DNA of 64,000 bases, from positions 3,926,458 through 3,990,457 of the forward strand of contig OZ024790.1 in the NCBI GenBank assembly GCA_964017065.1, given 5' to 3'. Positions 22,501 through 34,500 of the stretch are shown here, piece by piece. The DNA comes from Haliclona indistincta. Taxonomy: Eukaryota > Porifera > Demospongiae > Haplosclerida > Chalinidae. Numbering within the stretch: the first letter of the stretch is position 1; each line of letters begins with the position of its first letter. The notes below the pieces were generated by a model that saw only the letters and a program-made list of their open reading frames with translations, was not told where the DNA came from and did no database searches. A program made the position numbers and the translations under genes.

Positions 22501-25500
22501 TGCAATGTAAGTTAATAGGAATTATCAATTTAACTGTTGTTGCAATGGTAACTCTTATTGTAGCCGGAGCATCAATAATATCATCACAGAGTGTCTATAA
22601 TACCAATGAGACCAGTCCAGTCACATTCCAGTGCACAGTTACTAGTAATCCTAGTTCTGACATCAGCTGGTACAGAAATGGAGCTGTTTTGATCCCCAGC
22701 AATGATCCTCGTGTCAGTGTTGGTCAGCAGCTGGTCTCCTCTGGTTTGTATCAGGTCACACAGACCCTCACTATCACCAACACAACTGACACTGACTCAG
22801 GGAACTACTCCTGTGTGGGCAACAATACTGCTGGAACAGATACAGCACTGTTTGCACTGGTAGTACAAAGTAAGCTTTAAATGCATTCAACTACTGGTAC
22901 TTTTTCTTGAATATTTATGATCTTGTGACACCATAATATACTTTGATATTGCTGAAATCTTTGCAAGCACGGAAAATCTTTTTGATACTACTAACTTCTT
23001 ACAATGATTTAGTCATGAAGCCGAGAATGAATCAAAATCACAGCTGAATTGTCAGCATGTTCAAGGGTTTATTTTTAGCTTGCCGAGGCTCAGTCAAAGC
23101 AGTCACAATTTTTTGCTATTTGACTATTCTGCAATCATTTTGGCTACGCTTGATTTTCTGCAGAAAGAAATGGAGTAAGTATATCTGGGGATGATATCAA
23201 CTGCCCTTTTAAATTTTAATGAACCACACGTATGCCCATGCTCCAACGAGGCTTGTGGCTGATTCATGTGCCATGAGCCAAACTACATAGTTGTCATATC
23301 TTATTCATAGCTATAATTATTACTACTAGGTAAGCCTCTGATCCAAATTCTGCATCAGTTTCCAACTCACAATTTCCTAGAGCTTGGACTTGGCTTCAAA
23401 CCCTGTAAACCTTCAAGAGCCTTTAAATATTATTATAGATATAATTTAGATCCACTTCTGGCCTCGACATCTGCCAAACATGGATCAATAATAAATTATT
23501 TTATAGCATGACTTAAATTATTAAATGCAGTATAAATGTTTAACAGTAGATAAGAGATATGTGCGATAACTCATTTTCACACATGAGTAGCCGCCATCTT
23601 AATTTGAGGTTATTCCTACATAATTATTATTGCCGATCGGCAATGATAATTGTTGTAGAAAATGCTGACAATTACTGGATAATCATGGATAGACATGGCA
23701 TTTCTTTTTAAAATGTGCTTAAAACCCATGCAAGCCAAGAAATTTGACTTTCTGTCAGCAAATTTGTCCTGGGCACTGCTCACAAGTTGTGATAGGGTGT
23801 TAAATCGGTTGAAAGGAGAAGACATCTTAAGGGTTATCACTTCGCAACATTTTCAATACTACTTTGCAGTTGGAAGTTTTAAGTGTCTTCTTTAGCATAT
23901 TAAGTTAAAGAATGATGTTGTTGTCCTATAGAGGGCTGCAGTGTTGAAGGCAGTGTCAGACTAGTAGGAGGACAGCTTGATAGAGAAGGCACAGTACAAG
24001 TGTGTCAAGGAGGAATATGGGGCTCAGTATGTGATGACCAGTGGGGAACACCTGATGCTGCTGTAGTGTGCAGACAACTAGGATATCCCTTTGATAGTAA
24101 GCTAAATCTTGTAAGAATGACTGAAGATCAAATTTGCACATTTCTTTACACAGTTGATGAACTGCAAAGCCGTTCAGTGCAGCTCACAAACTATGGAAGA
24201 GACTTCTATATTGGATTCATGAGGAACTATCAAGGCACTACAACTCGTCTCCAACTAGTGGTATCAGCTGAAGGCAGGTCATCAGTACAATTTGGTGTGG
24301 AGACCTCTAGTGGAGTGGTTTATACTGGAACAACCACTGCCTCCAGCCCAGTCACTGTCAACCTACCCACTAGTCTTCTTGCTAATAGTGCTACCTACAC
24401 CTATCGTAACAAAGGAGTCCATGTGTACACCATAGGACGAGGATCAGTATCTGTACTGGTCATTAACTATAAATCAGGCACAGTAGGAGAATATTTGGCT
24501 TATCCCTGTCAAAATCTTGGTGATGCTTCATATGAGTATTACGTCGTCTCAACTGGTTCACTTGTGCCTACAGCTAACAGTGAATTCCTTCTCGTAGGCT
24601 GCAAAGATAATACCACCATCACCATCACTCCCACTGTAACCGTTAGTATTCCAGCAAATGCACAGAGCACTTCCTCCCCTCTTCAATCTATTTCAAGTGG
24701 ATCCGATCACCAAATTACTCTGAACAAAATGCAGACACTTTTCATTGGAAAATCTTCGACAGATCTCACTGGATCTAAAATTGTGTCCAACAAACCATTG
24801 ACAGTGGTCAGTGGCCATGAGTGTGGTAATGTGCCATCCACTCAGGGATTTTGTGAGCATCTGGCAGAACACATACCACCAACGTCTACCTGGGGCCAGG
24901 AGTTCCTTCTTGTTCCATTTGGAGGAAGAAATGTTGGCCAATACTACAAGATTGTGTCCTCTCAAAGTTCCACTACAGTCGTACGCAGATGCAACTCGGT
25001 GATTTCAACTCAGAAACTCACCTCTGCTGGCAATTCCTTTACATTCTTCACCAGTTCAACCACCTACTGCTCTGTGGTGGCCAACAAACCAGTCCTTGTC
25101 TCTCAACTTGGTATTGGAGGAGGCACAGACAGGATAGGAGATCCCATCATCTCTATCCTACCATCGCTAGACCAATATGCTAACAGATATTCATTCTTCT
25201 CATTGAACACAAGTGACTTCAATATCAATCAGATCAGTGTGAGTGTTCTAGCACAATACTACCAGCCCAGCAGTATTAGACTGGATGATCAACTAATCTC
25301 ATGCTCATGGAATCCCATATACAACAGTGGAGGCACTGTTGTTGGGTATGGCTGTCACAAGAGTGTGACAGGAGGATCGACACATGTTGTCAGCCACGAC
25401 AATCCTGATGGCAAGCTAGCTGTGTTAGTCCATGGCTGGGATTCTAGAACATTAAGAGCATATGGATACCTTGCAGGCATGAGATTTAATTCTGGTAAGA

Positions 25501-28500
25501 CAACCGCTACTACTGCTACTTTCACCATATGAATTATGTTGTCCTCCAGCAGCAGCACCTGTTGTTTACTCATTATCTGGTCCAAGTACTGGCCCAATCC
25601 TGTTTGGTAGTGTGCAGTGTGCTGGCAATGAGACCACACTGTTTGATTGCATATACAACTCATCGTTCCAATGTCCTGGAAACAGTTTTGCTGGAGTAAT
25701 GTGTCCGGGTGAGTTAATAACTTGTTAAACGTATGTCCGACCATGATTATAATTTCATGTACTGTACAGAGATACCCCTCATATATGAGAACCCACAGAA
25801 TGCAACTGCATTAGTGAACGATTCTGTCACGTTCATATGCTCGGCCTTTGGTGATTCTTCTCCAATCATCACCTGGTACAAACAGCACACAGGCGACACA
25901 CTGCAACTCGTAACTGCCATTGGTGGATATGCTATCTCAAGCAATAACTCGGGACAACAAAATGCGACCAGCCAGCTGACAATACACATGGTGATGCAGT
26001 CTGATACAGGTGTATTTGTCTGTGAAGCAGCTAGTAATGGAGCCATTGCTACCAGCACAGCGACACTCACTATTATTGGTAAGAAACAAAGTGACTTGTC
26101 ATGGTGTGGTATGGTAAATTATTATTTCAACTCACAGTTCCTGGAAGCATCTCTGTAGTACCATCAGCTGCAACACGAGTCGAGACTTATCCAGTCACAT
26201 TCACATGTACAACAAATGGAATAAACTATCCAAACTTCTTGTGGTACTTTAGCTCTGGCGGCATCCAACAGCTGTTGTACAACTCAGACAGCAATATCAA
26301 CATACAGAAGCTAAATCCCCTAACTAGCTCACTGACTGTAGTGTCTGTCTCTCGTTCAGATGTTGGCCAGTACATCTGCAGTGTCAATAGCACACAAATT
26401 AACACCACAGCTGTAGGATCTCTGACTATATTCTGTAAGCCACTGTAATTCACGTTTCATCATCCTATCATTCTTTTATTCTCTATGTTAGTTGCTCCTA
26501 CTATCTACCAGCAACTTCAGGACCTAATAGCTGTACAACCCAACACTGCCACATTTACCTGCTCTGCTAGTGGCCTCCCTCAACCAGCCATATCATGGCT
26601 AAGACTAGTCAATGGCCAACAACTCACTATCTCACACTCCTCAAAGTACTCCATAGTGACTGCACCAGTTGGCACTCAGAACATGACCAGCACATTGACT
26701 GTATCTAACACAGCCATTGATGATGCTGTATCATACACCTGCAATGCTACCAATCAAGCAGGATTTGTTGCTTCAACTGGCTCTCTCACTGTGCAATGTA
26801 AGTTAATAGGAATTATCAATTTAACTGTTGTTGCAATGGTAACTCTTATTGTAGCCGGAGCATCAATAATATCATCACAGAGTGTCTATACTACCAATGA
26901 GACCAGTACAGTCACCTTCCAGTGCACAGTTACTAGTAATCCTAGTTCTGACATCAGCTGGTACAGAAATGGAGCTGCTTTGATCCACAGCAGTGATCCT
27001 CGTGTCAGTGTTGGCTCACCCAGTCAGCAGCTGGTCTCCTCTGGTCTGTATCAGGTCACACAGACCCTCACAATCACCAACACAACCAATACTGACTCAG
27101 GGAACTACTCTTGTGTTGGCAATAATACTGCTGGAACTGATGCAACATTGTTTGCACTGGTAGTACAAAGTAAGCTTTAAATGCATTCAACTACTGGTAC
27201 TTTTTCTTGAATATTTATGATCTTGTGACACCATAATATACTTTGATATTGCTGAAATCTTTGCAAGCACGGAAAAACTTTTTGATACTACTAACTTCTT
27301 ACAATGATTTAGTCATGAAGCCGAGAATGAATCAAAATCACAGCTGAATTGTCAGCATGTTCAAGAGTTTATTTTTAGCTTGCCGAGGCTCAGTCAAAGC
27401 AGTCACTCATATTTTTTGCTATTTGACTATTCTGCAATCATTTTGGCTACGCTTGATTTTCTGCAGAAAGAAATGAACAAGACATCTGTGGAGTAAGTAA
27501 ATCTGGGGACGATATCAACCGCCCTTTTAAATTTTAATGGACCACACGTATGCCCATGCTCCCACGAGGCTTGTGGCTGATTCATGCGCCATGAGCCAAA
27601 CTACATAGTTGTCGTATTTTATTCGTAGCTATATTACTACTAGGTAAGCCTCTGATTCAAATTCTGCATCAATTTCCAACTCAAAAGTTCCTAGTGCTTA
27701 TGACTTGGCTCAACTCTATAATCACAACCTATTCTATAATCTATAATCTCATAGGTTTGAAATTGTGAAGAGAATGCTCCAAATCCCGTAAACCTTCAAG
27801 AGCCTTTTATACAATTAGCTTTAATTTAGCTCCACTTCTGGCCTTGATATCTGCCAAACATGGATCAATAGCATAATTACAAGAAAATAAAAAGATTTCT
27901 AACGAAATCAAAAGGATGTAGGGATAAAGAAATCTGCTACTGGTCCACAATGTGAACCAACAAGGAGCAAGCATGGAATTGTAACACGATTGACTTGCTA
28001 ACAGACCATAGATCCCTAAATCAATGGCTGCTGTGGCCTGACTATAGCTAGTTCAGCTAGTTGCTGTTGACTGACACCTGACGTGCATTGAATTGAACTT
28101 TTAATTTCTGCTTGTGACAAAATATTGATCTTATGTACAGCCACTGATGTAGGGATCTATGGTCTGTTAGCAAGTCAATCGTGTTACCATTCCATGCTTG
28201 CTTCTTGTTGGTTCACATTGTGGACCAGTAGCAGATTTCTTTATCTCTACATCCTTTTGATTTCGTTAGAAATCTTTTTATTTTCTTGTTTGTGTCCTTT
28301 TTTCAGTGAGTTTCAAATTTTTGGTGCAGTTCGAATTCGGCAGGATAATGTATCTCTTTGTTTCCACTATTGCTTTGGTTTGCTTTTGTTGATAATTGCT
28401 TTTTAACTTGTAGCTCTTAAATAGTGAAACTAGCTCATGCATTTATGCGTTCTGCATACGAGCCCCGCCCACTCTGGTTTAGAATTTTCTGTATGGCTGT

Positions 28501-31500
28501 GATACTATTTGGCAAGCAGCAGAACGGTGATACTACACGAGCTTACTCGGTGAGCTGTTCTTCGAAGACTCCAGACGCCAATATGCGCTTGTGATTGGTC
28601 ATGTGAGTATTACGTAATCACAATAATGGTGTCAAACACTTAGCTGACAACTGTTCGTGATCGTGAACTAGTCAAATTTATATCGTCGTTTCGCTAAAAA
28701 CAATGCTCAAAGGCACATACCAGGAGAATTTCACAACTCTTCGTGGGTGTTTTGGTCTCGGCACTGCTCACGTAAAGGTGCTAGGCGAGTGGAAGAAAGA
28801 AGAAGACGAAGATGACGAAACTCGATTTTCACCGTTTCCAGGTTCATCACTTTAGTAACAATTTCGAGCAATCTCCTTGCTACTGTAAGATGGGGCAACG
28901 CCAGATAGCAGATCTAAGTGTCTTTGGACGTATAAAATTCATCACCAGGCGAAATATCAGCGTTTGAATGCTAATACATTGTATGTAGCTGCCATCTTGT
29001 TCTCTCGTTCATCCCTACATAGGGAGTCACTACCGTGCCTCCCTAATTTAGTATGACTTAAATTATTATTGTTGTAGAAAATGCTGACAATTACCGGATA
29101 ATCGTAGATAGACATAACATAGCATTTTTCTTTAAAATGAGCCAAGAACACAAGCCAAGACATTTAGTTTTCTGTCAGCAAATTTGTCCTGGGCACTGCT
29201 CACAAGTTATGATAGGGTTTTAAGTTGGTTGAAAAGAAAAGACAGCAAAAGGTGATCTTTACCATTTCAAGGTTTGTCACTTCGTAACATTTCAATGCTA
29301 CTTTGCAGTTGAAAGTTTTAAGTGTCCTCTTTAGCATATTAATAATTTATGAGTTAAAGAATGATGTTGTCCTACAGAGGGCTGCAGTGATGAAGGCAGT
29401 GTTAGACTAGTAGGAGGACAGCTTGATAGAGAAGGCACAGTACAAGTGTGTCAAGGAGGAGTATGGGGCTCAGTATGTGATGACCAGTGGGGAACACCTG
29501 ATGCTGCTGTTGTGTGCAGACAACTGGGATATGCCTTCAACTGTGAGTGCATTTTTGATGCTAAAATAGCTACATGTACACTTTATCGGTTTCACTACAG
29601 ACACTGTATATGGAAAAAATCAGAATACAAAAACATTGCAGTTCACAAACTATGGAAAAGACTTTTACATTGGATTCATGCGCAACAATGCGGGCACTAC
29701 AACTCGTCTCCAACTAGTTGTATCTGCTGAAGGCAGCTCACCAGTACAATTTGGTGTGGAGACCTCCAGTGGAGTGGTGTACACTGGATCAACCACTGCC
29801 TCCAGTCCAGTTACTGTCAACCTACCCACCAGCCTTCAAACTAATAGCCCTACCTACACCTATCGTAATAAAGGAGTCCATGTATACACCATAGGACAAG
29901 GATCAGTATCAGTACTGGCCATTAACTATAAAATAGGCACAGTAGGAGAATATTTGGCTTATCCCTACCAAGATCTGGGTGATGCTTCATATGAGTACTA
30001 TGTCGTCTCAACTGGTTCACTTGTGCCTACAGCTAACAGTGAATTTCTTCTAGTAGGCTGTGAAGATAACACCACCATCACCATCACTCCCACTGTAACC
30101 GTTAGTATTCCAACAGATGTCCAGAGCTCTTCTTCAACTCTTCGATCTGTTTCAAGTGGATCTGATCACACGATCACTCTTAACAAAATGCAGACACTCT
30201 TTATTGGAAAATCTTCCACAGATCTCACTGGAACTAAAATTGTGTCCAACAAACCATTGACAGTGGTCAGTGGCCATGAGTGTGCTAATGTGCCATCTAC
30301 GCAAACATACTGTGAGCATCTGGCAGAAAACATACCACCAACGTCTACCTGGGGCCAAGAGTTCCTTCTTGTTCCATTTGGTGGAAGAAATGTTGGCCAA
30401 TACTACAAGGTTGTTTCCTCTCAAAGTGCCACTACAGTTGTACGCAGATGCAACTCTGTGACCTCAACTCAGACACTCACCTCTGCTGGCAGTTCCTTCA
30501 CATTCTTCACCAGTTCAACCACCTACTGCTCTGTGGTGGCCAACAATCCAGTCATTGTCTCTCAGCTTGGTATTGGAGGAAGCAATGATAACATAGGAGA
30601 TCCCATCATCTCTATCTTACCATCGCTAGACCAGTTTACAAACAGATATTCGTTCTTCACATTGAACGCAAGTGACTTCAATATCAATCAGATCAGTGTG
30701 AGTGTTCTAGGACAATACCACCAGCCCAGCAGTATTAGACTGGATGGTCAATCAATCTCATGCTCATGGAATCCCATATACAACATTGGAGGCACTGTTG
30801 TTGGGTATGGTTGTCACAAGAGTGTGACAGGAGGATCGACACATGTTGTCAGCCACAACAATCCTGATGGTAAGCTAGCTGTGTTAGTCCATGGCTGGAA
30901 TTCTGGAACAAAAAGAGGATATGGATATCTTGCTGGTTTGAAACTAAATGCAATTACTCAAGGTTCATATAACATGTGTTTTTCTGATTCTAAACTAATG
31001 TAATTGTATTATTTTTTCAGGAACTCTAGAAGCTCCATTGAATTCATACTATGGTTCTGTGACCGGTCAAACAGTGTTCGGAGGTGTTCAGTGTGTGGGT
31101 AATGAGACCACTCTACTCAATTGCCATTTCAACTCGTCAGCTCAGTGCAGTACCAAACAGCAAGCTGGAGTTTTATGTCCTGGTATGTTGTGGAATTTCC
31201 TTCAGTTGCGTGATCGATTACATTACTCTGCTTATTAATTATTACAGCATTTCCGCAAATATTGACTGGACCAGTGGACAACACAGTTAACGTTCTAAAA
31301 AATGCTACGTTCACATGCATTGCTTATGCATACCCCGCTCCTTTCATTATGTGGTACAGACAGTTACAAAACGGATCTCTTGAATTTCTCAATGACACCT
31401 CCAAATATTCAACTACACTCAGTTTAGGATTAGATAACAGCACGAGTCAGCTTACAGTCATGAATGTCAGAATATCAGTTTCAGGAGAAAAATTTTTGTG

Positions 31501-34500
31501 CCGAGCAACAAGTGGTTTCACTAGTGTTGCATCCAATGCAGCAACTCTGACTGTTTCGAGTGAGTTAGATTTTTACTCAGTCTATACATAATCTATAACA
31601 CTAACCTATCCTAACAGAGAACTGCAATGAGAGTAGTCTTCGACTGGTTAATAATGACTCTGATCGTAAGGGTATTATAGAGGTGTGTCAGGGTGGAGTC
31701 TGGAGTCTAGTCTGCAGTGACCAATGGGATGTTATTGATGCTGCTGTAGTGTGTAGGCAGCTAGGATATCCCTTTGATAGTAAGCTATCTTTGTAAGAAT
31801 GACTGAAGATTAATATGCGAATTTCGTTACACAGCTGATGAACTGCAAAGAAGTTTAGTGCAGCTCACAAACTATGGAAGAGACTTCTATATTGGATTCT
31901 TGAGGAACTATCAAGGCACTACAACTCGTCTCCAACTAGTGGTGTCAGCTGAAGGCAGTTCACAAGTACAGTTTGGTGTGGACACCTCCAGTGGAGTGGT
32001 GTATACTGGAACGACCACTGCCTCCAGTCCAGTAACTGTCAACCTACCCACCAGCCTTCAAACTAATAGCCCTACCTACACCTATCGTAATAAAGGAGTC
32101 CATGTGTACACCATAGGACAAGGATCGGTATCAGTACTGGTCATCAACTATAAGTCAGACACAGTAGGAGAATATTTGGCCTATCCCTGTCAAGATCTTG
32201 GTGTTGCTTCATATGAGTATTACGTCATCTCAACTGGTTCACTTGCGCCTACAGCTAACAGTGAATTCCTTCTAGTAGGCTGTGAAGATAACACCATCAT
32301 CACCATCACTCCCACTGTAACCGTTAGTATTCCAACAGATGTCCAGAGCTCTTCTTCAACTCTTCGATCTGTTTCAAGTGGATCTGATCACCAAATTACA
32401 CTTAACAAAATGCAGACACTTTTCGTTGGAAAATCTTCCTCAGATCTCACTGGATCTAAAATTGTGTCCAACAAACCATTGACAGTGGTCAGTGGCCATG
32501 AGTGTGGTAATGTGCCGTCCACTCAAACATACTGTGAGCATCTGGCAGAAAACATACCACCAACATCTACCTGGGGCCTGGAGTTCCTTCTTGTTCCATT
32601 TGGTGGAAGAAATGTTGGCCAATACTACAAGGTTGTTTCCTCTCAAAGTGCCACTACAGTCGTACGCAGATGTAACTCTGTGACCTCAACTCAGACACTC
32701 ACCTCTGCTGGCAGTTCCTTCACATTCTTCACCAGTTCAACCACCTACTGCTCTGTGGTGGCCAACAAACCAGTCCTTGTATCTCAGCTTGGTATTGGAG
32801 GAGGCACAGACAGGATAGGAGATCCCATCATCTCTATCTTACCATCACTAGACCAGTTTACAAACAGATATTCGTTCTTCACATTGAACACAAGTGACTT
32901 CAATATCAATCAGATCAGTGTGAGTGTTCTAGCACAATACCACCAGCCCAGCAGTATTAGACTGGATGGTCAACCAATCTCATGCTCATGGAATGCAATC
33001 TACAACAGTGGAGGCACTGTTGTTGGGTATGGTTGTCACAAGAGTGTGACAGGAGGAACGGCACATGTTGTCAGCCACAACAATCCTGATGGCAAGATAG
33101 CTGTGCTAGTCCATGGCTGGGATTCTAGAACATTAAGAGCATATGGATACCTTGCAGGCATGAGATTTAATTCTGGTAAGACAACCGCTACTCTTGCTAC
33201 TTTCACCATATGAATTATGTTGTCCTCCAGCAGCAGCACCAGTTGTTTACTCATTGTCTGGTACAAATACTGGCCCAATCCAGTTTGGTAGTGTGCAGTG
33301 TGCTGGCAATGAGACCACACTGTTTGATTGCATATACAACTCATCGTTCCGATGTCCTGCAAACAGTATTGCTGGAGTAATTTGTCCGGGTGAGTTAACT
33401 TGTTGAACATAATGTCCAACCATGAATATATTGTACAGAGGTACCTCTCATATACGAGAACCCACAGAATGCAACCGCAATTGTGAGCGGTTCTATCACC
33501 TTCACGTGCTCGGCATTTGGTAATTCTTCTCCAATCATCACCTGGTACAAAAAGCACACAGGCAACACACGGCAACTTGTAACTGCCACTGGTGGATACA
33601 CTATCTCAAGCAATACCTCCGGATCACAGAATGCGACCAGCCAGCTGACAATAAAAATTGTGATGCGGTCTGATGCAGGTGTATTTGTCTGTCAAGCTGC
33701 TAGTAATGGAGCCATTGCTACCAGCACCGCAACACTCACTATTGTTGGTAAGAAACAAAGTGACTTGTCATGGTGTGGTATGGTAAATTACTATTTTAAC
33801 TCACAGTTCTTGGAAGCATCTCTGTAGTACCATCAGCTGCATCACGAGTTGAGACTAATCCAGTCACATTCACATGTACAGCGAATGGAATAACATCTCC
33901 AGTGTTCTCATGGTATTTCAGTTCTGGCGGCATTCAGCAGCTGCTGTCTAACTCAGACAGCAATATTAACATACAGCAGCCAACTCCTCTGACCAGCTCA
34001 CTGACTGTTGTCTCTTCATTTCGTTCAGATGCAGGCCAGTACATCTGCAGTGTCACTAGCTCACTAGTTAATACTACAGCTGTAGCCACTCTGACAGTAT
34101 ACTGTAAGCCACAGTGTGTCAGGTACTCACTCTTCATCAACCATCATTTTCTTTCTCTCAGTTGCTCCTACTATTTACCAGCAACTACAGGACCTAAAAG
34201 CTGTACAACCCAACACTGCTACATTCACATGTTCTGCTAATGGTCTTCCTCAACCTGTCATATTGTGGCTAAGACTAGTCAATGGCCAACAACTCACTAT
34301 CTCACACTCCTCAAAGTACTCCATAGTGACTGCACCAGTTGGCACTCAGAACGTGACCAGCACACTGACTGTATCCTACACAGCCATTGATGATGCTGTA
34401 TCATACACCTGCAATGCTACCAATCAAGCAGGATCAGCTGCTTCAACTGGCTCTCTCACTGTGCAAAGTAAGCTACTGATGATTTCAATGTACTTGCAGT

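Noticed and set aside
24000..25532. Single long frame joining SRCR N-half and IgGFc domain without an intron
   Set aside because: The frame is open only because the 57-nt intron 24097-24153 is a multiple of three. Its consensus donor and acceptor, and the paralogous introns, show it is normally an intron.
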